Numbered from the stretch's first letter, positions 54,200 through 64,000 are shown. The stretch is 64,000 nt of DNA from Gracilaria domingensis (GCA_022539475.1 VCMS01000098.1:1-64000), one strand, 5' to 3'. Program-made: numbers and translations. Notes: generated from the letters alone by a model not told the origin.

Positions 54200-54695
54200 T
54201 TACTCCTCGATGGTAGTCGTCTGAAGCCCCTTGCAGCGAGGGTTGGAAACGGGAACAAAGGACGCAAGTGTGTAAAGTGGCTCCTTAGCATCCTCGTCAT
54301 CGTTTCGCTTTCGGGCGAGACGAACTCGGATACGATAGGGGACGTTGCGGACACCCGTCCTCCAGATCTCCTTGTTGAGCTTCGGATCAACGCGGACATC
54401 AGTGGTTCCCATAGTCCTCGTCGCAAATTCGCGGATCACCTTGATCGCACGCGGGGCCTTCCTCTTGAAACCATACCGGTACAGTCGCTTGTGAAGGTGG
54501 ATGGTGTAATCGCGAGTGACCACCTCGGATCCGCGCGGCTTCCGGTCTTTCGCCTGTGTTTGTTAATGAATGTTTGTGGTTAGATGCTGTATTGTCGCAA
54601 AGTTGCACGCACGGGAAAACATTCGTCTACAACAAGCGAAAAACAAGCGCGGCTTTGCGTGGGTTTGCGGTCGATGATAAGCTGCGACTTACCAT
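54200..54695 (-). CDS. RPL31: Cytosolic 60S ribosomal protein eL31
   Basis: Two exons, 54695-54693 (only the start codon) and 54553-54200, encode 118 residues. The family signature is clear: [75 protein letters not shown] and ending LQTTTIEE. eL31 lies beside the exit tunnel of the large subunit and binds nascent-chain factors. The 139-nt intron directly after ATG (GTAAGT donor, ACACAG acceptor) is typical of eukaryotic ribosomal protein genes, where it often carries regulatory elements. The divergent START-type gene begins 513 bp away. Confidence 0.95.
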
Positions 54696-55208
54696 TTTGC
54701 CAAACTAATAAAAGTACCAACTGAAAGACTCGCACCGATAAGTAGACGGTGCGAAGGAAGGGAAGGAGGGAGCTCGACAAAGTTAGGCTTTCGCAGCTAG
54801 TCGGGTAGAATGATGGGGTCAATGGCGAAATCGGTCGTTCCGGCAGCAATGGCTGCAGCCTCACCAACAGAGAGGCGGGGCCGACGGCGACCACGCCGAA
54901 AAGCGCTAAAAAACTCAAAAACAAACTTTGAACTTTTCAATTAAAAGCTGAGCTGTTTCGAACATTTCGTTCACGCGTCTGGTCTGGGGTTTTGATCTCG
55001 AAGGCACTCCCTATGGTGGTTCGTGTGCGCTCTCTGCGCGTCTTTTTGTGGTGCCTGATGGCAGAGGGGATGACTCCCTTGACATTTTGGCGCTTCTCCC
55101 ACCCGCTTCCTGCTCTCGGAAAGGATTGATAAAAGCTGCTTTGAGTACCGTATCCACCTTCTCGGAGAACAGGTTTCTGCGTGTCGCTCGTTTGTAGTCG
55201 TCGCAACC
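54696..55208. promoter_or_regulatory. Divergent promoter region of eL31 and the START-type gene
   Basis: 513 bp without a gene. It should contain both promoters and the 5' leader of eL31. No certain core element. Confidence 0.4.
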
Positions 55209-55943
55209 ATGTCAGCCGTTCACAACAGAACAGCCTTTGCTTCTTCTGCGCTCTATGTGTCTCAGACGCCATGCTTCACGCACAGGATCTGTCGTACGCC
55301 TAACTCTTTGCATCTTCATGGAGAAGCCCGCCGACCACGCGCCGCAGTGTATTGCACCGCGAGCGACACTCCGACCAAAGCACGCACTATCGTCGAGAAA
55401 CAAGTACGTGTAAATTCCGATCTTCCCCTCGACAAGACCAGGGAAGTGCTTGTTGCCATCAAGGCCGAGAACATCGGGGGTCGCCGTCGTCGTATTTCAG
55501 GCACCGTTCAAGTCGAAACGCCGATGGACAGAGTATGGAAGGTAATCACTGCTTATGATAAGATTCATCTTTACATGCCTAACATTTTATCAAGTAACAC
55601 GAAAAAGCGTGGCGGATCTTTATATCTAGACCAAACAGGAGTCATTTCCCGCAAGTTGGCTCTTACATCGAGAATGTTGCTGCGCGTTTCAGAGGATTTT
55701 GCGCAGAAAAGCATAACCTTTTCCAGGGTTGAGGGTCGTGATTTTCCAGAATTCGAAGGCCGCTATTTTCTTAGGGAGGGTCGCGACCACGTCGTTGTTG
55801 AGTATGATCTTGTCGCTCTCCCGTTTCCTTTCTTCCCGATGTGGATGGTGGAACGAAAGACTTTGAAGGAAGTACCCAAAATGCTGGCAGCAATTCGGGA
55901 AGAAGCCATTCTTGGCCGGCATATCCCAATTGAAGACAAGTGA
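55209..55943 (+). CDS. Plastid-targeted START/COQ10-like lipid-binding protein
   Basis: 244 residues, intronless. The first about 50 residues are rich in Ser, Thr, Ala and Arg and nearly free of acids (MSAVHNRTAFASSALYVSQT, then RRPRAAVYCTAS), like a chloroplast transit peptide. From about residue 95 a SRPBCC/polyketide-cyclase (COQ10-like) domain follows: ISGTVQVETPMDRVWKVITA, YDKIHLYMPNILSSN, ENT-like core strands (DFPEFEGRYFLREGRDHVVV) and a C-terminal helix KTLKEVPKMLAAIREEA. Such domains form a hydrophobic pocket that binds quinones, lipids or pigments. Plastid copies are common in algae and plants, but the ligand here is unknown. The 3' end converges with the phosphoglycerate mutase gene, 208 bp away. 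Confidence 0.83.
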   Translation: MSAVHNRTAFASSALYVSQTPCFTHRICRTPNSLHLHGEARRPRAAVYCTASDTPTKARTIVEKQVRVNSDLPLDKTREVLVAIKAENIGGRRRRISGTVQVETPMDRVWKVITAYDKIHLYMPNILSSNTKKRGGSLYLDQTGVISRKLALTSRMLLRVSEDFAQKSITFSRVEGRDFPEFEGRYFLREGRDHVVVEYDLVALPFPFFPMWMVERKTLKEVPKMLAAIREEAILGRHIPIEDK

Positions 55944-56151
55944 TTCGCGCAGGCCGTCACATCGCTCACCTTCATCCCCCTCAGCATATGCAGGCAACAC
56001 TGACGATCATGAAAAACTAAATTCGGGCCCTGTAAATCTTGTTAAAGAGGAAACGTTCTACGACATCCTTTAGCGATATCTATTCAAAAAGGCGTTAAAC
56101 CCATCTATGCACGTCTGTCTAAACCCATAACTATGACTCGCAAAAAGGTGC

Positions 56152-57888
56152 TTAGCTTTTCGGGACCAGAATCGACGGCAGGAAGTCATCTGGTTCCTTC
56201 ATTCCCAGTAGGTTCAGGACGGTGGCGCCCAAATTGGCGATACCTGCGCGTTTGCATGCCGGATCATCACCCCATCTCGCCGAAGCGTCAAGCTCGTACT
56301 TGTCCATTCCGTTGCCAATGATCATACATGGCACTTGTTGCTTCGTATGTGACACCTTCGCTTTCCAGCCTTCAGGCTGGTTTCCAGCCTTCGGCTTGCC
56401 ATCCTTTCCTACTTCAGCCATAATATCGCAGTTGCCATGGTCGGCTGTAAGGACCACTATACCATCTCTCTTGATGATTTCGGGAATAACACGGGCAAGG
56501 CAGAGATCAACACATTCCATGGCAAGTCGAGAGGCAACCATATGTCCAGTATGGCCCACCATATCACCATTAGCGTAGTTGACGACTACGAGATCTGGAT
56601 TGAAAGTATCCATTTCCTCAAGAATACTGTCCGAAATCTCAGCAGCCTTCATCCACGGTCTTGTATGCTCCCTTTGCTTGTAGGATGGAATGCACACATA
56701 CTTCTCCCTCTCTTCGTCGAACTTCGCAGCACGGTTTCCGTTGTAAAAGTAAGTGACATGGCCGTACTTCTGCGTTTCTGACACTGAGAAGCGCTTCATT
56801 CCATTCTTTACGACATACTCTCCAACAGTGCGATCGATTTGCGGGGGAGAAACCAAAAACCGCTTCGGGATACCAGCATCACCATCATACTGCATCATAC
56901 CGGCGTAACGGACATCTGGTACCCTTTTACGATCGAACTGACTGAATTCGCCTTCTTCCGCTTCAAATGCCATGGAGATCTCGATAGCACGATCCCCTCT
57001 GAAGTTCCAGAAAAGAATTGAGTCCCCATCTTGCATAGTGCCCCTGGGATTACCGTCGTCGTCGACGATAACAAACGGCGGCATGTACTGATCAACCATA
57101 GCGTCATCCTTGTAGTAATGCTCGACGGCAGACATGCAAGACTTGAAGGTATCCAAAGTTGTATCGCCGAGACAATGCGCTCTCCAACCGTTCTCAACCA
57201 TACCCCAGTCCGCTTCGTAGCGATCCATTGTTGTAACCATTCGACCGCCACCGCTAGCAACCCAAATATCAATTCCTTCCTTCCTCAAAGTGGCAAGACG
57301 CTTTTCGAGCGGACCAAAGTAGTCGAGTGCGGATCTGTCGAGAACATCTCGACCGTCTGCAAGAAGATGGAGTCGAATTCTCTTCACTCCGTCATCTACA
57401 GCTCCATCAATAAGCTGGAAGACGTGATTGACGTGAGCATGCACATTTCCATCAGAATAGAGACCAACCAAGTGCAGCGTGTTGGTATCACTGCCAACGC
57501 ACTTCTCCACGAGCCACTGCCAGACCTCGCTTTTGAACTCGCCCGAGCGGAAAGCGTTGTTAACGAGTTTTGCACCCTGGTCGAAGACACGGCCCGCTCC
57601 GAGAGCGTTGTGACCAACCTCTGAATTACCCATATCACCCATGCTTGGTAGACCTACAGACTTGCCGGACGCGTCCAGCTCACAAAACAACGATTTTGAA
57701 CCGTTTGGGCCTTCGCCAGCCATGAGCTTATCCAGAAACGGGGTGCGCGAAGTCGTAACAGCATTCCATTCCGCGTCGGGCGCCTGTCCGACACCGTCCA
57801 TTATGATAAGGGCGACGGGACCATTAGGTTTCTCGAAACCCTCCTTCTTGGAGAGCTTCATTGTTTGAACAGAGCTTGAAGAAGCCAT
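56152..57888 (-). CDS. PGM: 2,3-bisphosphoglycerate-independent phosphoglycerate mutase
   Basis: 578 residues, intronless, close to the usual plant and bacterial length. It interconverts 3- and 2-phosphoglycerate in glycolysis and gluconeogenesis through a phosphoserine intermediate with two metal ions. Visible motifs: LIIMDGVGQAPDAEWNAV (first metal Asp), MGDMGNSEVGHNALGAGR (nucleophilic Ser in NSEVGH), LLADGRDVLDRSA, WNFRGDRAIEISMAF, YANGDMVGHTGH and LTADHGNCD (metal site). No transit peptide is evident; the short N-terminal extension (MASSSSVQTMKLSKKEG) suggests a cytosolic enzyme. Confidence 0.97.
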   Translation of the reverse strand: MASSSSVQTMKLSKKEGFEKPNGPVALIIMDGVGQAPDAEWNAVTTSRTPFLDKLMAGEGPNGSKSLFCELDASGKSVGLPSMGDMGNSEVGHNALGAGRVFDQGAKLVNNAFRSGEFKSEVWQWLVEKCVGSDTNTLHLVGLYSDGNVHAHVNHVFQLIDGAVDDGVKRIRLHLLADGRDVLDRSALDYFGPLEKRLATLRKEGIDIWVASGGGRMVTTMDRYEADWGMVENGWRAHCLGDTTLDTFKSCMSAVEHYYKDDAMVDQYMPPFVIVDDDGNPRGTMQDGDSILFWNFRGDRAIEISMAFEAEEGEFSQFDRKRVPDVRYAGMMQYDGDAGIPKRFLVSPPQIDRTVGEYVVKNGMKRFSVSETQKYGHVTYFYNGNRAAKFDEEREKYVCIPSYKQREHTRPWMKAAEISDSILEEMDTFNPDLVVVNYANGDMVGHTGHMVASRLAMECVDLCLARVIPEIIKRDGIVVLTADHGNCDIMAEVGKDGKPKAGNQPEGWKAKVSHTKQQVPCMIIGNGMDKYELDASARWGDDPACKRAGIANLGATVLNLLGMKEPDDFLPSILVPKS

Positions 57889-58556
57889 TTCGGTTTGAAT
57901 TTGCGAAGTTTGAAAGCGTGGAGCGTTAGAAGCGGCAGAGACTTTTGACTAACTGACGCCGCCGTCGGGTTCGTATATATGCCGAAGATGATGCAGATCA
58001 GAATTGAGCCGACGCGTGTGCAAAATATACGCATGCGTTGGCACGGCACGCCGGGGGCGAAGGGGGCTCCTGGTGAGAACGGTGTGCAATTTTTGAGCAA
58101 TCTGTGGACCATACTTACATGAGCTTACATAGGACCGCCGAGACAACGGCCCCAGCAGTTTTTGTTCAGCCAGGCTGCGTGTTCACTGGATAGCGGCGAC
58201 AAAGTGCAGCGTGTTGATTGGCCGTGTTGTAGATACGGCGCGGAAACTCTTTTGTCGCCGACGGCGGTTCCGTGTTCAAAGTCGTGGCGAGCGGCTATTG
58301 GCTGTTGATAGGACCGTTGGGACCAGTGCAAAAAAAGGACCTTCGGGGCCAGGACTGCGAACAAAAAGCCAGTGGCTTGAAGCCACAAGACAAAGCCAAA
58401 TGCCTTGTCGTTGGCGAGCGTGCCTGCGTGGTCATCGAAAACATTGCTGCGCGATGGGCGTGCCAACACCGTTGCGCAGCATGGCGCATCCACGTCAAAT
58501 GCTTCTCCCGAATCATTCGATGAGCATCTGGTCGTGAGGAGGGGAAACTCAGAGTC
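57889..58556. promoter_or_regulatory. Divergent upstream region
   Basis: 668 bp between the starts of phosphoglycerate mutase and the small coiled-coil gene. No gene is supported. Confidence 0.35.
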
Positions 58557-58997
58557 ATGACGCCTGATTCAAACGCCAACTCACGCAGCAAGTCCCAACC
58601 TGCGGAACACAAGGTGCAGTCGCTTCAAGAGACATACGATGCTCTACGCTCTCTCGAAGAAAAGACAAACGAGTCAAAGCGGCTCTTTGAGCGCGAATTC
58701 CAATTACAAAAGCTCTTGAATGCAGAGCTTTCCAAGCAACTCGCTGCGAGAACGAAGCCGATACATGCTCTACTGGGAACATCTTCGTCGTTGATTAATG
58801 CTATTCAAGATGAGGACGCCTTGTGGTCAGAAGCCGCTCAGATGGCCAACCTATCACATCAACTTGGAGATACTCAGTTTTCATCCGTTCTTCGTGAAGG
58901 TGAGCGCATTATCGACACTGTCATGAATGAAAGCTTTGACAAACTTCAGGTCACCAATGCCATTGATGATCTGATCCGTGCCCTTGAGGCCACGTGA
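58557..58997 (+). CDS. Small coiled-coil protein of unknown function
   Basis: 146 residues from ATG, intronless. A polar N-terminus is followed by a coiled coil (VQSLQETYDALRSLEEKTNE, then REFQLQKLLNAELSKQLAAR), a short polar gap (LLGTSSSLINAIQDEDALW) and a C-terminal helical block (REGERIIDTVMNESFDKLQV). No signal peptide or membrane segment. The layout resembles subunits of coiled-coil complexes, but I do not recognise a family. Confidence 0.65.
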   Translation: MTPDSNANSRSKSQPAEHKVQSLQETYDALRSLEEKTNESKRLFEREFQLQKLLNAELSKQLAARTKPIHALLGTSSSLINAIQDEDALWSEAAQMANLSHQLGDTQFSSVLREGERIIDTVMNESFDKLQVTNAIDDLIRALEAT

Positions 58998-60501
58998 TTC
59001 TACTGCAAGATATGATACGGTCACCTCAATGTTAGCTTTATGGCTTTGCTCCGTCCCGGCGCCCCCTGTTGTGTAAAGCTCGCAATGGAAAGCTTGATTC
59101 ATACCTTCTCGACTCAACAAGGAACACTTTTTTGTGATGATGACCTTCGTTGACTATGCGCCCCTTCATATTGCTGACGCTTCTAGAGAAGCTCACGTGT
59201 ATATTTCCACGTCCATACCCTTGGCTTGGCGTGTAAGACAACAGTTAGCTTCGCAATTGTCTTGCTGTGGTCTTGCGTGTAACAACGTCTGTCTTTGTTG
59301 CATCTTTGATGCATGTTAGCAGGTGACGATAATCCCTTCGTTTTCTGTTGAAGGGAGCATGCCGGGGCATTCATGAAACGATACAGTACCTAAGGGTACG
59401 GCTATGCATCGTACTTCACGGCATTTGTCGGACCGGTGTCCACCTCTATTTTCGCCTGTCCTCGAGCTTAGCATTTTCGTTCTGCGAGCATACCATGTAA
59501 CATGTAACATGGGACATGCGTTCGATCAAGGAAGTAACTTTCTCGACGGGACACTATGAATGTGAAGTACTGTGCGAGAATGGGTAACGGCGCGTCTGCA
59601 CTTTTTGAAAGGAACGACCATAGACAATGTCTAATTCCATCCACATACTTCCCCTTTATGACGTGTTTGATGCAGCACCGTGTACCATTGCCAGTGAGCT
59701 GTCGTTGAACATTATCTCCACTTGATGTAGCAGATCATACATGGTAATCCACTCTTTAGGGGATTTAAATGTGTGCAGTATTATACGCAGACACCTTGTT
59801 TTCTCAAGAATTCTTAGTGATGACAAACTTGGAAGCTTTGGTGGTGCCACCGTTGCCGTACCCGCCGATGTTTGAAGTTCAAGACGTCGCCCTAAAACTC
59901 CCCCTCTCTATCTCCATCTATACTCCGAAACCGTAATACGCTAAAGAGCTACGACGAAAAAGTATTAGATATCCTTCTGTGTTTCCCATCACGAAGCCTT
60001 TTGTTACCGACGCCGATCACCTTCTTTTCCTCTATTCAACTCCAGAGACCGTCGGTTGAGTGGCACCCTCGACAAGGCGCTCCCCATGTACCATCTTGGC
60101 CACTCAAGAAACCACGAATGCTCCGGCATAGGTGATACGGACACCTACAAAGACGCAAGCAGCATTCTGCTTGTTCAAAGAATCTGACGTTGAAAAAACC
60201 TAATTGTATGCCTTGAAGAACCACATTCGCAGATAAGCTGTGCATTTAATGCGACTATGAAAGCCATTGCGCATAGAAAGCTTCCGTTAGTTGAGGAGTC
60301 CTTGTGGCCATTTTTAGGGGATATACTTATACCCCTACTCTCTAAGCCGAAGTTCTGGTTGCAGCTTTGCACACAGAAAGACGTTTATAACCTACGCTAC
60401 ACTAAGAGTATAAGATTTATCATAAGATATGTCATGGCAGATACGATTCATGTCCGAAGCGAGCGTTGGATTCAAAAATTAGTACGACGAGTTTGCTTTT
60501 C
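58998..60501. other. 1.5-kb convergent intergenic region
   Basis: No gene can be supported. A short direct repeat ATGTAACATGTAACATGG lies near 59500. Confidence 0.4.
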
Positions 60502-62610
60502 TCATTCCCTGATCAAGGTCTGATGTTTCCCCTTCGACCCAAACAGCCGTTTCACTGCGCGTCTTAAAGAACCTCTTGCCTTCTCAGGAACAGGCATGGC
60601 TTTCGCGTCTGTGATAAAATCAATCCAAGGATCAGCTGCCATGGAAACCCGGTCCAAAGCCCCACTCAAGATGGTGCTCCGACGCGCAATGTCTTCCTTT
60701 CTCCTCTCGTGCCGTTTGGCGCGTAATCGGTCTTTCTCCAGTTGCGCATTTTTTCTCCCAAATAGTTTCATCCGTGGTCGATACTTCATTTTGCTTGCCC
60801 CGCTCTCCCCCAGCAGTTCCGATTCAGAAGCACTAGACTCATTCGAATCTGGCGCTCTATTCAAATCTTCCGCATCGAGATATTCGTCGTATCGCTTACG
60901 AAATGCATCTTGTCGCAAGTGCTTGCTATGAAAAGTTCCTAATTCTCCAAATGGTTTCCGTCTGGGAGAAGGGGGTGAGCCATCTTCTTCCTCCGACGCT
61001 TCAGGTGTATGGACATCCTTTTCGGATGTTCGTTGTACCATGCTCACTTGGCCGGCAAAGAAAGCTCCAGGATTGGATATCTCACGGACGAGCCGCCGCC
61101 TGCCAATCTCGTCCGCTGAAACCGCCGCCCCAGTCAGAGGCTGTACGTCAGAATTGCCGACGGCGCTCGTATCTAAATTGACGCTCTGGCCCCTCCTTCT
61201 TGCGATTAGAACTTTTGCTTTTGGAAGCCGTTTCACCGACCCCTGAGCGTAGAGGCGGCCTCGATCTCGTAGTCCAGAGTTCACTTGCTCTACTTCCTCC
61301 TCAGAAGCATCTTGGTTCACGTTGTCACGTGTCGTCTCTAACGGCGCAGAATGGTACAAAACCCTTGGTGATGTCGGAGGAGAGGGCGCCGGGGGTGGCG
61401 AACGCACTGAAGAAAAAGCTATGGTTGGATTGTAACGGGTACTGGTGTTTGCTTGCAAAGCCATGCGCGACTTCGAGCTGAGAGGAGATGTCCGCTGGAT
61501 GCGTTCCGATTCTGAAGCGAAATCATCGTTGGCACTCTGAAAGCCATCACTGGTCGAGCGCGTGGTTGCCCGCGAAAAGAGCACTTGTGAATGTATCGTT
61601 GAGGTATGAAATGACGACAGAGGGGCGGTGTTCGGACTATAAGAGTAACCGCTGTATGTTTGATGCGGTTGATCCTGCGCCTTTAAGGTGTCCACGCCCT
61701 CAGCAGTTGCAGCGCCTTTGTGATGTTCGCCGTCACAATCGCTTTCATCATCGGTCGTTTCCCGGTATGAGCCGTCGCTTTCGTGATACGAGTAGGAGCC
61801 ATCAACAATGTGCAGTGACTCACCACCTTCTGTTCGGTATGATACTTGTGGATCACTCAAAGTTTCAGCGCGCTGAAATGTGTCACAATCAGAGGAAGAA
61901 CCAGAGGATCGGCTATCTTCTTGAGAATCGTAGTCTTCCACTCGCTCGATACCATCAATGTCATCCAATTCGCCTTCGCTAACGTCCGGAATGATGCCTA
62001 CGTCGTCAATTGTCTGAGGCACAAAGTCCGATGCCGGAGGCGCAGTGCTACCGGACGCGGTTGAGCCTGAGTGTGTGGAATAAGCAGATGTGAACTCTGA
62101 AGATATTCGCGTCGGCTCCTTTGGCTCGCTTTCCAATTGTTCCTCACTCGGAACCGAGACATGCGGATGCTCACCTACGTTAGTTGAACGCGACATGTGC
62201 TGTGCAATACCATTTGTGGATGCCGCGTCAGCAGGTGCTAAAGTGTGTTCGTTGGCGTAGTGGTGTGCGGCGCGCGCAGTCGAAGCGATGGTGGAATTAT
62301 CGACGTCAACATCCGATGGCAACGGAGCATTCGGTGCTGTGGTTGAGGCGGGGGCGGGAAGACCACGTACTTCTGTGGTCGAAACATGAGGAAGCGGAGG
62401 TAGATGTTGTACAGTTTCAGCGTGTCGATTCGAAATGGCATCATTTTGCGTTTGGTGTTGTTGTTCAATAACGGCTTGTTCAAGACGCTTGCGCAGTTCC
62501 GACACGGAGGAACCAGAAAGCTGTGCAGCAGGCACGGCATTGGAGGAGGTGTTTTGTACAGGAGCAGGAGCGGGGCGCTCAAAGCGCGCGGCAAGCTCCT
62601 TGACGTGCAT
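60502..62610 (-). CDS. Large intrinsically disordered protein
   Basis: 702 residues, intronless, from ATG (MHVKELAARFERPAPAPVQN). The sequence is almost entirely low-complexity: Ser/Thr/Pro/Glu-rich, with acidic blocks (GELDDIDGIERVEDYDSQED) and SP/TP sites such as SVRSPPPAPSPPTSPRVLYH that look like kinase targets. The last 130 residues are basic and more ordered (MKYRPRMKLFGRKNAQLEKD, then KARGSLRRAVKRLFGSKGK), perhaps a membrane- or RNA-binding helix. The opening VKELAARFE motif recalls short N-terminal elements of some fungal regulators, but this is weak. Function unknown. Confidence 0.72.
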   Translation of the reverse strand: MHVKELAARFERPAPAPVQNTSSNAVPAAQLSGSSVSELRKRLEQAVIEQQHQTQNDAISNRHAETVQHLPPLPHVSTTEVRGLPAPASTTAPNAPLPSDVDVDNSTIASTARAAHHYANEHTLAPADAASTNGIAQHMSRSTNVGEHPHVSVPSEEQLESEPKEPTRISSEFTSAYSTHSGSTASGSTAPPASDFVPQTIDDVGIIPDVSEGELDDIDGIERVEDYDSQEDSRSSGSSSDCDTFQRAETLSDPQVSYRTEGGESLHIVDGSYSYHESDGSYRETTDDESDCDGEHHKGAATAEGVDTLKAQDQPHQTYSGYSYSPNTAPLSSFHTSTIHSQVLFSRATTRSTSDGFQSANDDFASESERIQRTSPLSSKSRMALQANTSTRYNPTIAFSSVRSPPPAPSPPTSPRVLYHSAPLETTRDNVNQDASEEEVEQVNSGLRDRGRLYAQGSVKRLPKAKVLIARRRGQSVNLDTSAVGNSDVQPLTGAAVSADEIGRRRLVREISNPGAFFAGQVSMVQRTSEKDVHTPEASEEEDGSPPSPRRKPFGELGTFHSKHLRQDAFRKRYDEYLDAEDLNRAPDSNESSASESELLGESGASKMKYRPRMKLFGRKNAQLEKDRLRAKRHERRKEDIARRSTILSGALDRVSMAADPWIDFITDAKAMPVPEKARGSLRRAVKRLFGSKGKHQTLIRE

Positions 62611-62877
62611 GCGGCAGATTTAGCGAGATGGCAGCACGGACGATGAGCGTCTACTAGAGACGACGCAACGCGGTGCGATGAGCAGACGCATGTACAACGG
62701 TTGAGGAGATGAGGGGCGTGCGTTACACGGGAGCAAGGCGCTCTGGTTTGCGTGACTGTCACGAAGACGTATACGTGGAGGGGCCAAGCGTGGCGCAGCC
62801 ATGGCTGAGCCTAAGCAAAATCGGGCGGGAAGAGGGGGCGAGTTGGGGACGTGGAAAGCGCGGGACAAGAAGGCCGT

Positions 62878-63624
62878 TTAGAAAGCACAGAGATAGTTGA
62901 GTAAGTGGTCAAAGGCGGTGCGTACGATTCTGGAGGCCTTTGAATCGTAGTTGTAAGCGGCACGATGCGCGAGTTGTTCACAAATACAATACACACCGGT
63001 TCGTACGGCATCCAGCGGGACGTGCATTTCGTAGTATATGTTCTGCATGATTCGCATGCCGGTGGGCGACAGACCGCCTTCGGCAAGCGCTAGGTAGGCC
63101 GCCACGCGCGCAAAGGCGGTGAGGTCGCGCCAACAGGCGACGGCTCTTTGAGAGGGCCAGAGGGCGCCGCCTGGTTGATCGATTCCCGGGTAGAGTTTGA
63201 GTATGTAGGCACGCGCTGCTCGAACGGCCTGTTCCGTGTGGTCGGCAATGGTGTCAATGGAAGAGCGCTGGGCAAACGTGGTGGTGGAGGCGACGACGTG
63301 GGAAGAGCGCACAAAGGCCGGCGGCGACTGCGCCTGCAACTCGGAGAGGATGGGGCCGAAGGAGTCACTCACGAGGCGCGGGTCGAAGATGGGGTTCTGC
63401 ATCTGCTGCTCAATGAGCTGCGCGGTGTGGGACGGAGCGGCGGGCGTGGCGGCGGGAGCAGAGGCGCGAGGAGCAGAGGCGCTGGGAGCAGAGTACTGGG
63501 GAGGGGGCGGCGGCGCGCGAGTGGTGGGTCTGGCGCCGACAGCAGACGGGACATACTTGGAGCGGTGGGGAAAGCGAAGCCAGGCAACAGGCGCAAAGGC
63601 GGCGGCGGCGGCGGAGGGAGACAT
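62878..63624 (-). CDS. Nuclear-encoded phycobiliprotein homologue, plastid-targeted
   Basis: 248 residues, intronless, start ATG at 63624 (the frame stays open upstream without ATG). The first about 65 residues are Ala/Pro/Ser/Arg-rich and almost free of acids (MSPSAAAAAFAPVAWLRFPH), like a plastid transit peptide. Residues about 75-222 match the globin-like phycobiliprotein fold. LYPGIDQPGGALWPSQRAVA followed by CWRDL matches the beta-subunit core R-P-x-x-x-x-PGG-x-x-Y-x-x-R-R-x-AACxRD. Cys164 corresponds to the bilin-attachment Cys (beta-84 type), Asp167 to the Asp that holds the bilin nitrogens. ARVAAYLALAEGGLS and YYEMHVPLDAVRTGVY match the RYVTYALLAGD and YxxLGVPVxAVxxGI segments. The closest likeness is to allophycocyanin-type beta subunits. 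Red-algal phycobiliprotein alpha and beta subunits are normally plastid-encoded, so a nuclear copy is notable. A C-terminal tail of about 25 residues exceeds the usual length. Confidence 0.72.
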   Translation of the reverse strand: MSPSAAAAAFAPVAWLRFPHRSKYVPSAVGARPTTRAPPPPPQYSAPSASAPRASAPAATPAAPSHTAQLIEQQMQNPIFDPRLVSDSFGPILSELQAQSPPAFVRSSHVVASTTTFAQRSSIDTIADHTEQAVRAARAYILKLYPGIDQPGGALWPSQRAVACWRDLTAFARVAAYLALAEGGLSPTGMRIMQNIYYEMHVPLDAVRTGVYCICEQLAHRAAYNYDSKASRIVRTAFDHLLNYLCAF

Positions 63625-64000
63625 GGTGCGCACGAGCAGGGCGGCGACGTGAGTGCGGCGGAGGCGGACGGCGCTGCGGCCGACGGGCGCGCGCGTGCGC
63701 TGGGCGCATTGTTCGCGATGAATGATCTCCGCGCGCGCGGCGCCAGGGTTTCTCGCGGACGCGACCAACCGCAGCGCCGCGGCACGGCGCGAATCTGCGC
63801 GCCAAATCTGCGCCGCGCCAACCGGATCACAGAGCCGGTGCCGCGCCTGTTGCCGCCGCTGCGCGCCGCCAAGCGCAGCGCGTGCGCCGCCGCCGTCGCC
63901 GCCGCGCGCGCACCGCGGCGAGATCGCGGCGAGAATGGGGCGCGGCGCGCGCGCGCGCACGCCGTCGCGCTCGCGCGCGGCGCGCTCGGAGCCGGCGCCG
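63625..64000. promoter_or_regulatory. CG-rich upstream region of the phycobiliprotein homologue
   Basis: Extremely GC- and CGCG-rich, open in several frames because of composition rather than coding. It should hold the promoter of the adjacent gene. The nearby coiled-coil gene start (51480-51760) has a similar composition, so this may be a CpG-island-like promoter class. Confidence 0.35.

Noticed and set aside
1-64000. tRNA, rRNA and CRISPR signals
   Set aside because: No cloverleaf with A and B boxes, no rRNA-like sequence and no regularly spaced repeat array was found on reading through; a dedicated covariance search was not possible.

Overview
The window is nuclear DNA of a photosynthetic eukaryote, most likely a red alga. 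The strongest pointer is the last gene (62878-63624, minus), a phycobiliprotein-like protein with a transit-peptide-like N-terminus. Short spliceosomal introns, cytosolic and mitochondrial ribosomal protein genes, a plastid-targeted START-type protein and several transposable elements show that it is nuclear. A glaucophyte is possible but less likely. I could not identify the species.

Layout. Positions 1-20487 are mostly mobile elements. First comes part of a CACTA/Plavaka-like DNA transposon with two convergent genes. Next is a repeat-rich stretch with a 334-bp direct repeat and several hairpins. Then comes a broken Ty3/gypsy-like element with no LTRs that I could find, followed on the opposite strand by a broken transposon-type cysteine-peptidase reading frame. 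These two lie between two clusters of hairpins (4865-5016 and 13188-13355). Last is a young chromodomain Ty3/gypsy element with 357-bp LTRs and a 5-bp target duplication (13428-20487).

From 20.5 kb on, host genes dominate: tandem paralogues of unknown family (22.5-26.9 kb), a secreted cysteine-rich repeat protein, two head-to-head paralogues with probable CAP/SCP-like domains, a SHAQKYF-class MYB protein, a small coiled-coil protein, mitochondrial uS7, a secreted FG-GAP/UnbV protein, a second secreted cysteine-rich protein, an eight-exon half-size ABC transporter and a C2H2 zinc-finger gene. The gene-dense right end holds a long coiled-coil protein, cytosolic eL31, a plastid START/COQ10-like protein, cofactor-independent phosphoglycerate mutase, a small coiled-coil protein, a large disordered protein and the phycobiliprotein homologue.

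Introns are short (58-187 nt in the resolved cases), mostly with GTAAGT-type donors and often a CTAAC or TACTAAC branch point. Many neighbours are convergent with short gaps or divergent with a shared upstream region. No operon-like functional module is evident. Three secreted proteins between 28 and 44 kb form the only loose functional theme.
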